Source: Clostridiaceae bacterium (GTDB lineage: Bacteria; Bacillota; Clostridia; Oscillospirales; Acutalibacteraceae). From it: DNA of 9,521 nt. Positions 1 to 6,655 of the stretch are shown in pieces. A program made the translations under genes and the position numbers. The notes below the pieces were generated by a model. The model had not been told where the DNA came from. It was given only the letters and a program-made list of their open reading frames with translations, and did not search any database. The stretch lies in the NCBI GenBank assembly GCA_016295895.1, contig JAEDKI010000064.1, positions 1 to 9,521 of the forward strand, read 5' to 3'. Position 1 is the first letter of the stretch, and the number at the start of each line of letters is the position of its first letter.

Positions 1-1116
1 ACCAATAAGGGCATAAACCTTCTTGAGCCGGGCGATACTCCTAACGAAAACGCTCAGTTCCTGCTTTTCCTGTGCGCAGTTATCAAGGCTGTTGACGATT
101 ATCAGGATCTTCTGAGAATTTCCGTTGCAACCGCAGGCAATGACCACCGTCTCGGAGCTAACGAAGCTCCTCCGGCAGTTGTTTCAATGTTCCTTGGCGA
201 CGAAATCAACGAAATCCTTGAATCAATCGAGAATGACACCGCCTATGACGCAAAAGAAAAGGTTCAGATGAAGATAGGCGTTCATGTTCTTCCGAAATTC
301 CCCAAGGATACAACCGACAGAAACAGAACCTCACCTTTTGCATTCACAGGCAACAAGTTTGAGTTCAGAATGCTCGGCTCGGCAAGCTCTGTTGCAAGCG
401 CAAACATCGTTCTTAACACAGCTGTTGCAGAGTCGCTCAAATCCTATGCGGACAGGCTCGAGGGCGTTGATAATTTTGAAGAAGCTCTTCACGCACTCAT
501 CAAAAAGACTATCAAGGATCACAAGAGAATCATCTTCAACGGCAACGGATATGACGATGAGTGGATCAAGGAAGCTGAGTCGAGAGGACTTCTTAATCTC
601 AAAACCACTCCCGACGCTCTGCCCTATCTGACCGCCGAAAAGAATGTCAAGCTCTTTGAGGAGCATAAGGTATTCACAAAGGCTGAGATTGAAGCCCGTC
701 AGGAGATATTCTACGAGAATTACTGCAAGACCATTAACATCGAAGCTCTGACAATGATAGATATGGTCAATAAGGATATTCTTCCCGCTGTCAGCAAATA
801 TGTCGGCAAGCTCAGCGAGACAGCAGCAACCAAGAAGAGCTGCTTTGCAGGCGCTGACTGCACATATGAAGAAAAGACGGCAACAAAGCTTTCGGCTTTG
901 TCAGGCTCGATTTATTCAAAGGTTACCGACCTTGAGAATTCGTTCATCGACCTCAAGAACGCAGGCAACGTTGTTGAAGAAGCTGAAATGTTCAAGTCGG
1001 TTATCATTCCCAAGATGCAGGAGCTTCGTGCCGTTACTGATGAAGCAGAATGCATTACTTCGGCTGAATATTGGCCGTATCCCTCATACGGTGAGCTTCT
1101 TTTCGGAGTAAGATAA
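1..1116 (+). CDS. glnN: Glutamine synthetase type III, C-terminal part (5' end outside window)
   Basis: This cytoplasmic enzyme makes glutamine from glutamate, ammonium and ATP. The reading frame is open from base 1, so the N-terminal part is missing; 371 residues are present of a family usually about 700 long. The segment NDHRLGANEAPPAVVSMFLG is the hallmark of the GSIII family, and further family-typical segments follow (TDRNRTSPFAFTGNKFEFRM, then a helical C-terminal region ending WPYPSYGELLFGVR). The 187 ATG sits inside the conserved motif and is not a start. An Amt-PII fusion and asparagine synthetase follow on the same strand, which fits a nitrogen-assimilation cluster. A strong terminator follows 68 bp after the stop, so glnN probably ends a transcript here unless there is read-through. 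Identification is firm; regulation cannot be judged without the upstream part. Confidence 0.96.
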   Translation, partial: TNKGINLLEPGDTPNENAQFLLFLCAVIKAVDDYQDLLRISVATAGNDHRLGANEAPPAVVSMFLGDEINEILESIENDTAYDAKEKVQMKIGVHVLPKFPKDTTDRNRTSPFAFTGNKFEFRMLGSASSVASANIVLNTAVAESLKSYADRLEGVDNFEEALHALIKKTIKDHKRIIFNGNGYDDEWIKEAESRGLLNLKTTPDALPYLTAEKNVKLFEEHKVFTKAEIEARQEIFYENYCKTINIEALTMIDMVNKDILPAVSKYVGKLSETAATKKSCFAGADCTYEEKTATKLSALSGSIYSKVTDLENSFIDLKNAGNVVEEAEMFKSVIIPKMQELRAVTDEAECITSAEYWPYPSYGELLFGVR

Positions 1117-1120
1117 ATAA

Positions 1121-1160
1121 TTGCGGATAAATCTGCGGAGGTTTGCGGAGGCTTACGCAG
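1121..1160 (+). repeat. Three short direct repeats TGCGGA between glnN and amt
   Basis: TGCGGA occurs at 1122, 1134 and 1144, the last two inside a 10-bp repeat unit (TGCGGAGGTT, TGCGGAGGCT). The stretch can fold in competing ways as RNA: GCGGA (1123-1127) with TCTGC (1132-1136), or CTGCG (1133-1137) with CGCAG (1156-1160). Role unknown; it lies just upstream of the terminator hairpin and could be a protein or RNA-binding leader element, or chance. Confidence 0.35.
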
Positions 1161-1184
1161 AAAAATGAATACTTTTTATCATAC

Positions 1185-1236
1185 AAAGGCGTATGATTCC
1201 CCGAAACAGGGGGGAATCATACGCTTTTAATATTTT
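1185..1236 (+). terminator. Rho-independent terminator after glnN, before amt
   Basis: A perfect 14-bp stem (GCGTATGATTCCCC at 1189-1202 with GGGGAATCATACGC at 1211-1224) encloses an 8-nt loop. A flanking A run and T run extend it to 1185-1228, followed by TTTTAATATTTTG. It ends 17 bp before the amt start, so it may also act as an attenuator for read-through into amt. Confidence 0.9.
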
Positions 1237-1238
1237 GT

Positions 1239-1245
1239 AGAAGGG
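1239..1245 (+). promoter_or_regulatory. Ribosome binding site that decides the amt start
   Basis: AGAAGGG lies 8 nt before the ATG at 1254. The in-frame GTG at 1245 overlaps it and so cannot be served by it; the ATG is preferred. Confidence 0.75.
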
Positions 1246-1253
1246 TGTATGTT

Positions 1254-2987
1254 ATGAGCGATCTTATTTTCGGCAGCACGGGCGTATGGTTTATGATGGG
1301 TGCTGTGTTGGTGTTTTTCATGCAGGCAGGCTTTGCGATGGTTGAAACAGGCTTTACCAGAGCGAAAAACGCAGGCAACATCATCATGAAAAACCTTATG
1401 GACTTTTGCATCGGCACGGTTGTTTTTGTTCTTCTCGGAGCAGGCTTGCTGCTCGGCGAGGATGCTCTTTTCGGACTTATCGGCGTGCCGAATCTCAGGC
1501 TTTTCACGGATTTTGAAAACTATGATTGGGGCAACTTCGTATTCAATCTTGTTTTCTGCGCAACAGCGGCAACAATCGTTTCCGGCGCAATGGCTGAGAG
1601 AACAAAATTCAGTTCATACATAATTTACAGCGGAGTTATTTCCGCCGTCGTTTACCCCATTGAAGCCCACTGGGTCTGGGGCGGTGGCTGGCTGACACGC
1701 CTCGGAGCAAATCTTTTCGGCGAGGGTTCTCCCGAATTCGTTGATTTCGCAGGTTCAGCGGCGATTCACATGGTCGGCGGTATTGCAGCACTTATCGGTG
1801 CAATCATTCTCGGACCCCGTCTCGGAAAATATGTCAAGAGCAAGGACGGCAAGGTTAAGGTCAACGCTATTCCCGGTCACTCCCTGACTCTCGGAGCATT
1901 GGGCGTATTTATCCTTTGGTTCTGCTGGTACGGCTTCAACGGAGCTGCCGCAGGCGACGCCGTTTCTCTTGCTCAGATTCTTGCAACAACGACCGTTGCG
2001 GCAGGCGTTGCAACCTGCTCAACAATGTTCTTCACATGGATAAAGAACGGCAAGCCCGATGTTTCAATGACCCTTAACGGCTCGCTTGCAGGCCTTGTTG
2101 CCGTAACTGCCGGTTGTGCAAATGTTGACTGCCTTGGAGCAGCGATTATCGGCCTTATCGCAGGTATCCTTGTTGTTGTTGCGGTTGAGTTCCTTGACCT
2201 CAAGCTTCATATCGACGATCCCGTCGGTGCAGTCGGTGTTCACTGCGTAAACGGTATGTTCGGCGCACTTGCAGTCGGTCTGTTTGACCGTGTCAACGGC
2301 GTTTTCTACGGCGGCGGCTTCAGACTTCTTATAATCCAGATTATCGGCGTTGCCGCAATCGCAGCATGGACAGCCGTTACAATGACAATTGCATTCAAGA
2401 TCATTCAAAAGACAAACGGACTCAGAGTTTCAAAGGAAGAAGAAATCAAGGGTCTGGATTCAACCGAACACGGACTTATGAGCGCATATGCGGACTTTGC
2501 TTCGTCGGTTGAGCATATTTACGACAATGACGAGGAAGCAGCCGAAATCACCGGCACGGTTCCCGTTGATGTTGCGGTTCCCGTTCAGCTTGCAACTGCT
2601 CCCGCACCTCACAAGGCAGTTGCTTCCGATGTCAAGATGACAAAGATTGAGATTATCTGCAAGCAGAGCAGATTTGAAGCTCTCAAGAACGCAATGACAT
2701 CTATCGGAATTACAGGCATGACCGTTACCAATGTCCTCGGCTTCGGCGCACAGGGCGGCGGCAAGGAAATGTACAGAGGCGTTGAGGTTCAGGTTAACCT
2801 CCTGCCCAAGATTCAGGTTGAAATAGTCGTCTGCAAGGTTCCCGTCAAGACGGTTATCGAAACCGCAAAGAAGGTTCTTTACACCGGCAACATCGGCGAC
2901 GGTAAGATTTTCGTTTATGATGTTGAGAATGTTATCAAGGTTCGCACGGGCGAAGAAGGCTATGACGCCTTACAGGATGTAGAATAA
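1254..2987 (+). CDS. Ammonium transporter (Amt) with C-terminal fused PII signalling domain
   Basis: The protein is an inner-membrane ammonium channel joined to its own PII regulator, 577 aa from the ATG at 1254. Residues about 1-405 are an Amt domain with many hydrophobic helices and family motifs: GFAMVETGFTRAKNAGNI, YPIEAHWVWGGGWL, DFAGSAAIHMVGG and DDPVGAVGVHCVNG. His172 and His330 match the twin pore histidines. The conserved cytoplasmic tail (EEEIKGLDSTEHG) leads to a Pro/Ala/Val-rich linker (about 420-460) and a full-length PII domain from Met462. The PII core is intact: TGMTVTNVLGFG, Gln at PII position 39, Arg47 of the T-loop, Lys58, and TGNIGDGKIFV. PII Tyr51, the uridylylation site of enteric GlnB/GlnK, is valine. 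No ribosome binding site precedes Met462, so the PII part is not expected to be made alone. asnB follows 33 bp downstream and is probably in the same operon. Amt-PII fusions are known in some anaerobes; how this one gates is inferred. Confidence 0.95.
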   Translation: MSDLIFGSTGVWFMMGAVLVFFMQAGFAMVETGFTRAKNAGNIIMKNLMDFCIGTVVFVLLGAGLLLGEDALFGLIGVPNLRLFTDFENYDWGNFVFNLVFCATAATIVSGAMAERTKFSSYIIYSGVISAVVYPIEAHWVWGGGWLTRLGANLFGEGSPEFVDFAGSAAIHMVGGIAALIGAIILGPRLGKYVKSKDGKVKVNAIPGHSLTLGALGVFILWFCWYGFNGAAAGDAVSLAQILATTTVAAGVATCSTMFFTWIKNGKPDVSMTLNGSLAGLVAVTAGCANVDCLGAAIIGLIAGILVVVAVEFLDLKLHIDDPVGAVGVHCVNGMFGALAVGLFDRVNGVFYGGGFRLLIIQIIGVAAIAAWTAVTMTIAFKIIQKTNGLRVSKEEEIKGLDSTEHGLMSAYADFASSVEHIYDNDEEAAEITGTVPVDVAVPVQLATAPAPHKAVASDVKMTKIEIICKQSRFEALKNAMTSIGITGMTVTNVLGFGAQGGGKEMYRGVEVQVNLLPKIQVEIVVCKVPVKTVIETAKKVLYTGNIGDGKIFVYDVENVIKVRTGEEGYDALQDVE

Positions 2988-3007
2988 AAATTTTAAGAGA
3001 AATATAT

Positions 3008-3012
3008 TGGAG
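3008..3012 (+). promoter_or_regulatory. Ribosome binding site that decides the asnB start
   Basis: TGGAG lies 8 nt before the ATG at 3021. Starting there puts cysteine at position 2, as the family requires. The in-frame GTG at 3012 overlaps the site and would bury that cysteine. Confidence 0.8.
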
Positions 3013-3020
3013 TGTGTGTT

Positions 3021-4598
3021 ATGTGTTCAATTATTGGATTAACAAGTAAAACAGTTACAAAAGAAAAATTCAAAGAATGTTTTGACCGAACCGTTTCAAG
3101 AGGCCCTGACGCAACAAAGGTTATTGACACAAAGTCGGGTATTCTCGGCTTCCATCGCCTTGCGATAATGGGTCTTACCGACAGCGGAATGCAGCCGTTC
3201 ACTCTCAACGGCAATTCCGTTGTCTGCAACGGTGAGATTTACTGCTTCCGTCCTCTCAAAGAGGAGCTTTCAAAGGAATACACCTTTGTCAGCGATTCTG
3301 ACTGCGAAATTCTTCTTCCGCTTTATGAAAAATACGGGGTTGATATGTTCGCAAAGCTCGATGCAGAGTTTGCGTTGATTATTTATGACGGCGCAAGCGA
3401 CAGTTACATTGCCGCAAGAGATCCCATCGGCATCAGACCTTTGTTTTACGGCTATGACGAGAGCGGAAGCATTATGTTCGCAAGCGAGGCGAAGAACCTT
3501 ATCGGTCTGACCGATAAAGTTTATCCTTTCCCTCCCGGACATTACTATAAAGACGGCGAGTTTGTCTGCTACTGCGACATTGCGGCGGTTGAAAGCTATG
3601 TTGACGACGATGTTGAAACGATATGCTCAAAGATCCATGACAAGCTTGTTGCGGGAATCGAAAAACGCCTTGACGCAGATGCAAAGGTTGGCTTCCTGCT
3701 CAGCGGCGGACTTGACAGCTCTCTTGTCTGCGCCGTTTCACAGAAGCTTCTGAAAAAGCCCATTCGCACCTTTGCCATCGGCATGAGCGAGGACGCAATC
3801 GACCTTAAATATGCAAAAGAGGTTGCCGATTATATCGGAAGCGAGCACACCGAGGTTATTATCACCAAGGATGATGTTCTGAACTCTCTTGAAGAGGTTA
3901 TTGCGGCTCTCGGAACATACGATATAACCACTATCAGAGCGAGCATGGGTATGTATCTTATCTGCAAGGCGATTCATGAGCAGACGGATATCCGTGTTTT
4001 GCTCACGGGCGAAATCTCAGATGAGATCTTTGGCTATAAATATACCGATTTTGCTCCGTCGGCGGAGGCGTTTCAGCAGGAGGCTCAGAAGCGTCTGCGT
4101 GAGCTTTATATGTATGATGTTCTGCGTGCCGATCGCTGCATTTCGGTTCATTCCATGGAAGCAAGAGTTCCTTTCGGTGATCTGGATTTTGTCAAATATG
4201 TTATGTCCGTTGATCCCGAAAAGAAGCTTAATAAATATAACAAGGGCAAATATCTGCTTCGCCATGCCTTTGAGGGCGATTATCTGCCGCATGACATTCT
4301 CTACAGAGAAAAAGCGGCGTTCAGCGATGCTGTCGGTCATTCGATGGTTGATTATCTGAAAGAATTTGCCGCCGAGGTTTATACCGACGAAGAATACGAA
4401 GCGGGAATTGCCAAATATGATTTTGCAAAGCCATTCACCAAGGAGTCTCTCCTTTACAGAGATATATTTGAAAAGTATTACCCCGGGCAGGCGGAAATGG
4501 TTAAGGATTTCTGGATGCCCAACAAGGATTGGGAGGGCTGTAATGTTAACGACCCCTCCGCAAGAGTCCTTTCAAACTACGGCGCAAGCGGTATTTAA
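3021..4598 (+). CDS. asnB: Asparagine synthetase, glutamine-hydrolysing
   Basis: This cytoplasmic enzyme converts aspartate and ATP to asparagine using ammonia released from glutamine. It has 525 residues, near the usual length (E. coli AsnB is 554). The ATG at 3021 exposes Cys2, the nucleophile of class II glutamine amidotransferases, in MCSIIG. The N-terminal glutaminase domain (about 1-200) shows RGPD (27-30), FHRLAIMG with Arg46, NGEIY (70-74) and SDCE with Asp94, matching the glutamine-binding residues. The synthetase domain (about 210-525) has the PP-loop SGGLDSS (228-234), LLTGEISDEIFGY, and SMEARVPFGD. The usual NGEIYN ends in Cys here (NGEIYC), a minor change. It lies 33 bp behind the Amt-PII gene with no terminator between, so uptake of ammonium and amide transfer are probably co-expressed. 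A terminator follows. Confidence 0.95.
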   Translation: MCSIIGLTSKTVTKEKFKECFDRTVSRGPDATKVIDTKSGILGFHRLAIMGLTDSGMQPFTLNGNSVVCNGEIYCFRPLKEELSKEYTFVSDSDCEILLPLYEKYGVDMFAKLDAEFALIIYDGASDSYIAARDPIGIRPLFYGYDESGSIMFASEAKNLIGLTDKVYPFPPGHYYKDGEFVCYCDIAAVESYVDDDVETICSKIHDKLVAGIEKRLDADAKVGFLLSGGLDSSLVCAVSQKLLKKPIRTFAIGMSEDAIDLKYAKEVADYIGSEHTEVIITKDDVLNSLEEVIAALGTYDITTIRASMGMYLICKAIHEQTDIRVLLTGEISDEIFGYKYTDFAPSAEAFQQEAQKRLRELYMYDVLRADRCISVHSMEARVPFGDLDFVKYVMSVDPEKKLNKYNKGKYLLRHAFEGDYLPHDILYREKAAFSDAVGHSMVDYLKEFAAEVYTDEEYEAGIAKYDFAKPFTKESLLYRDIFEKYYPGQAEMVKDFWMPNKDWEGCNVNDPSARVLSNYGASGI

Positions 4599-4650
4599 TA
4601 AGCTGCGCCCAATTAATTCTGACAGCTCCTTTATATTTCTCTAACACACA

Positions 4651-4696
4651 GGAACGCCGCAGGAAGAATTCTCCCTGCGGCGTTCCTGCACTCTTT
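4651..4696 (+). terminator. Rho-independent terminator after asnB
   Basis: A perfect 13-bp GC-rich stem (GGAACGCCGCAGG at 4651-4663 with CCTGCGGCGTTCC at 4674-4686) has a 10-nt loop and is followed by TGCACTCTTTT. The T run starts a few bases late, but the reverse direction has no T run, so it points rightward. Confidence 0.85.
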
Positions 4697-4700
4697 TAAA

Positions 4701-4734
4701 CAAAGAAAACCGCACCCGACACAGTCGGATGCGG
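4701..4734 (-). terminator. Rho-independent terminator of the small secreted protein gene
   Basis: Read on the minus strand, CCGCATCCGAC pairs with GTCGGGTGCGG across a 3-nt loop (one G-U pair) and is followed by TTTTCTTTG. It lies 17 bp after the stop codon of the 4752-5084 gene and back to back with the asnB terminator. Confidence 0.88.
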
Positions 4735-4751
4735 CTGAACGGTATTGTTAA

Positions 4752-5084
4752 TTATTCGCCGACATTAATGCCCAAATCACCGAGAATACGGATTACGGTT
4801 GAAATGAAGCTCTCAACCAAATCATCGATTCTGGCAAGGAAAGAATTGAGACCCGAATCAAAAACGATTTTGTTGCCAAGCTCGTTGAGCTTTTCGTTTG
4901 CAACAGCGGCATGGTCGGAAATAAGGGTGCTGATATCACCGAGCGTGTTGTCGATTTCAGCGTTAACTTCGCAGATGACTCCGTTGATTTCGCCGGGAAT
5001 GTCAGCATCTGCGGCAAAAGCACAAACTGTTGTAATCGAAAATACCATTGTAACAGCAAGAAGAATTGAAATGATTTTTTTCAT
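4752..5084 (-). CDS. Small secreted protein of unknown function (110 aa)
   Basis: Function not recognised. The first 25 or so residues form a clear Sec signal peptide (MKKIISILLAVTMVFS, then a polar end CAFA before ADA), with likely signal peptidase I cleavage near Ala24/Ala25. The Cys before the cleavage site does not sit in a proper lipobox. The mature part of about 85 residues is acidic and predicted helical; it ends in an amphipathic stretch (SFLARIDDLVESF, then ISTVIRILGDLGINV). The ribosome binding site AAAGGAG is 10 nt before the ATG. It has its own consensus promoter 5117-5145 and its own terminator, so it is probably made in quantity as a single-gene transcript, with possible read-through from nrdR and the lipoprotein gene. 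Real coding status rests on signal peptide, RBS, promoter and terminator all agreeing. Confidence 0.85.
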   Translation of the reverse strand: MKKIISILLAVTMVFSITTVCAFAADADIPGEINGVICEVNAEIDNTLGDISTLISDHAAVANEKLNELGNKIVFDSGLNSFLARIDDLVESFISTVIRILGDLGINVGE

Positions 5085-5094
5085 GTTTTTTAAA

Positions 5095-5101
5095 CTCCTT
5101 T
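5095..5101 (-). promoter_or_regulatory. Ribosome binding site of the small secreted protein gene
   Basis: Minus-strand AAAGGAG, 10 nt before the ATG; a near-perfect anti-16S match that supports the start at 5084. Confidence 0.85.
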
Positions 5102-5116
5102 TATTGGTTTGCCAAA

Positions 5117-5145
5117 ATTATACATCAATCAGACATATATGTCAA
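5117..5145 (-). promoter_or_regulatory. Perfect consensus sigma-A promoter, -35 overlapping a stop codon
   Basis: On the minus strand, TTGACA (5140-5145) is followed after exactly 17 nt by TATAAT (5117-5122), a perfect match to both boxes. The TGA inside the -35 box is the stop codon of the upstream lipoprotein gene (5142-5144). Transcription should start near 5110, giving a leader of about 25 nt that carries the ribosome binding site. Confidence 0.92.
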
Positions 5146-6002
5146 CTGTTTTTCAGAAAAGCAGAGGCGTAATCCGATTCGTTTATCTTGATATTCTTCC
5201 ACGGACCGCTGCTGCAGTCCTCGTGAGTGAGAACGCCGTTTTCGTAGGTGTGAATATTCAGAAAGCTTGCCTTGCCCTTTGTCAGCACCCAATATCCGTC
5301 AATATCCTCGGCAGGGGTCGGATAAATGCTGTCGTCCTCGATAAAATCTCCGCCGTTAAGCTCTCCGCAGCAGAAATAGGTTATTTTATCCTCGCTGTCA
5401 AATTGAATATAACAGCGTGTGTCGGTGCTCTGAATAACATAAACTCCGTTTTCAGCCTTTGAAAATTCAAGAAATTCCTCCGTATGCTCGCCTTCGGAAT
5501 CTTCAACGGTGAAAGCGTAGCGGAAGCTGTCCTGCTTTTCGTCGTAATCAACGGTATATTTTTTCGTAATCTCCTCGCTGACGAACATCAGCGAAAAGCT
5601 CGACTTTCCGTCTGAATCATAAACTATATCCGCTCCGTTGCCCTGAAGCTCATAATAGCTTTTGGCATTTTCCGCCGTCATTTCATCCGAAAAGCCGTCG
5701 GTCAGTGAAAACGAATCAAGCTCAAAGGGATGAAAGACAGTCAGAATATAATTATCTTCAAGAAAATATTCGCTTTTGTTTTCTGCCTTAACAGCGTTGT
5801 TATGCTCGTTTTCAAGCACCGAGGCTTTGGCTTTCATTGCTGAAATAACAGCTTCAAATCGGCTTTTGCAGCCGAGAAAGTTTTTCTCGGTGTTGGTGAT
5901 GTTGAGCATATCGGCGGTTTTCGGCTTCGCAGATTGCTCCCCGCCCGAGCATGAGCACAGCAGAAGAAGCAGAGCCGCAAAAAGCGTTAAGCATCTTTTC
6001 AT
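5142..6002 (-). CDS. Putative lipoprotein of unknown function (286 aa)
   Basis: Family not recognised. The N-terminus MKRCLTLFAALLLLLCSCSGG is a lipoprotein signal: charged start, leucine core and a lipobox LCSC, so Cys18 is the likely lipidated residue, with Cys16 a less likely choice. The mature protein should sit on the outer face of the cell membrane. It is acidic and rich in alternating polar/hydrophobic stretches (for example KYTVDYDEKQDSFRYAFTVE and GVYVIQSTDTRCYIQFDSED), which suggests a mostly beta fold, after a helical segment at about 40-75. It contains several cysteines beyond the lipobox, including a CC pair, but no known motif was seen. The ribosome binding site AAAGGG is 8 nt before the ATG. 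It begins 19 bp after nrdR and is probably co-transcribed with it; a functional link to nucleotide metabolism is not evident. Confidence 0.85.
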   Translation of the reverse strand: MKRCLTLFAALLLLLCSCSGGEQSAKPKTADMLNITNTEKNFLGCKSRFEAVISAMKAKASVLENEHNNAVKAENKSEYFLEDNYILTVFHPFELDSFSLTDGFSDEMTAENAKSYYELQGNGADIVYDSDGKSSFSLMFVSEEITKKYTVDYDEKQDSFRYAFTVEDSEGEHTEEFLEFSKAENGVYVIQSTDTRCYIQFDSEDKITYFCCGELNGGDFIEDDSIYPTPAEDIDGYWVLTKGKASFLNIHTYENGVLTHEDCSSGPWKNIKINESDYASAFLKNS

Positions 6003-6021
6003 GGAAAAAACCCTTTAAATT

Positions 6022-6480
6022 TTATTTTTTCTCGCTCAAAAGCTTTGCAAGCTCGTCCATAAAGGTGTTGATATCCTTGAACTGACGGTAAACCGATGCA
6101 AAGCGGACATAGGCAACCTCATCAAGGTCTTTGAGCTTATCCATTGCAAGCTCGCCGATATGAACGGAGGTAACCTCTCTGTCAAGAGAATTCTGAAGCT
6201 CCGTTTCAATCAAGTCAACCGCTTTTTCAATTTCATCAAGCGAAACGGGGCGCTTTTCGCACGCTCGGAGCATACCGCTGAAAAGCTTGCTGCGGTCAAA
6301 AACCTCTCTTGATTTATCTTTTTTAACAACAATAATCGGAACATTCTCGATTATCTCATAGGTAGTGAAACGCTTGCGGCAACTGTTGCACTCCCTGCGG
6401 CGGCGGATGCGCTCGCCCTCGTCGGTCGGTCTTGAATCGATAACCTTGCTTTCTTCACAGCCGCAAAACGGACATTTCAT
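6022..6480 (-). CDS. nrdR: Transcriptional repressor NrdR
   Basis: NrdR is a zinc- and nucleotide-binding repressor of ribonucleotide reductase genes; it senses ATP/dATP levels through an ATP-cone. The 152-residue product has the usual family length. The N-terminal zinc ribbon has MKCPFCG and CNSC (Cys3, Cys6, Cys31, Cys34), separated by the family signature VIDSRPTDEGERIRRRREC. The ATP-cone follows from about 49 to 139 (VVKKDKSREVFDRSKL, then VAYVRFASVYRQFKD). The ribosome binding site AAGGAG lies about 9 nt before the ATG. The gene leads a likely transcript with the lipoprotein gene 19 bp downstream. No ribonucleotide reductase gene is in the window, so its targets are elsewhere. A dyad resembling a NrdR box sits just after the predicted transcription start, which would fit autoregulation. 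Confidence 0.97.
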   Translation of the reverse strand: MKCPFCGCEESKVIDSRPTDEGERIRRRRECNSCRKRFTTYEIIENVPIIVVKKDKSREVFDRSKLFSGMLRACEKRPVSLDEIEKAVDLIETELQNSLDREVTSVHIGELAMDKLKDLDEVAYVRFASVYRQFKDINTFMDELAKLLSEKK

Positions 6481-6509
6481 TTTTCAACACTCCTTATTTC
6501 GGTTGGTTC

Positions 6510-6523
6510 GGCAAGATATTGCC
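6510..6523 (-). promoter_or_regulatory. Candidate NrdR box in the nrdR leader
   Basis: GGCAA and TTGCC face each other around GATA, a perfect 5-bp dyad. The layout CAA-N4-TTG is that of the NrdR box (consensus core CWATATATWG), which it matches at 9 of 10 core bases. It falls at about +7 to +20 of the predicted nrdR transcript. Outer bases differ from the consensus, so this is a candidate only. Confidence 0.4.
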
Positions 6524-6536
6524 CTACCATAAAAAT

Positions 6537-6564
6537 ATTATACCATGTTATCGGAATTTTGCAA
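6537..6564 (-). promoter_or_regulatory. Predicted sigma-A promoter of nrdR
   Basis: On the minus strand, TATAAT (6537-6542) is preceded by TGG, an extended -10 motif, and by a weaker -35 box TTGCAA (6559-6564) 16 nt upstream. The transcript would start near 6530, about 50 nt before the nrdR ATG. Confidence 0.7.
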
Positions 6565-6626
6565 GTATGATATTAATTTGCCGGTTATGAAATAGAAATA
6601 TATTGCAAAAAACGGGGTCTGTTCCG

Positions 6627-6655
6627 TTGACTTTATATTAACGATATGTTAATAT
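6627..6655 (+). promoter_or_regulatory. Predicted promoter of the flavodoxin-lipase pair
   Basis: TTGACT (6627-6632) and TAATAT (6650-6655) are 17 nt apart. An alternative pair is TTAACG (6638-6643) with TATAAA (6661-6666), also 17 nt apart. Which one is used cannot be told from sequence; both overlap the dyads listed separately. Confidence 0.5.
6635..6655. promoter_or_regulatory. Perfect 8-bp dyad, likely operator
   Basis: ATATTAAC (6635-6642) and GTTAATAT (6648-6655) are exact reverse complements around GATAT. The dyad covers the spacer and -10 region of the predicted promoter, where a bound dimeric repressor would block transcription. The regulator is unknown. Confidence 0.5.

Noticed and set aside
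1121..1160. ANTAR-type double hairpin or glutamine riboswitch upstream of amt
   Set aside because: The possible hairpins have the wrong loop bases for ANTAR targets (no A at loop position 1), and the known glutamine riboswitch pattern was not recognised.
1177..1182. TATCAT as -10 box of an amt promoter
   Set aside because: No acceptable -35 box lies 16-18 nt upstream, and the transcript would begin in the terminator stem; kept only as a weak possibility.
2064..2408. Minus-strand Cys-rich 114-codon frame inside the amt gene
   Set aside because: The cysteine richness comes from reading alanine and glycine codons of the membrane domain backwards; there is no start context.
6593..6608. AAATATATTG resembling a NrdR box in the divergent region
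   Set aside because: It matches only the A/T core, lacks symmetric outer bases and lies upstream of the nrdR promoter; in such AT-rich DNA this is expected by chance.
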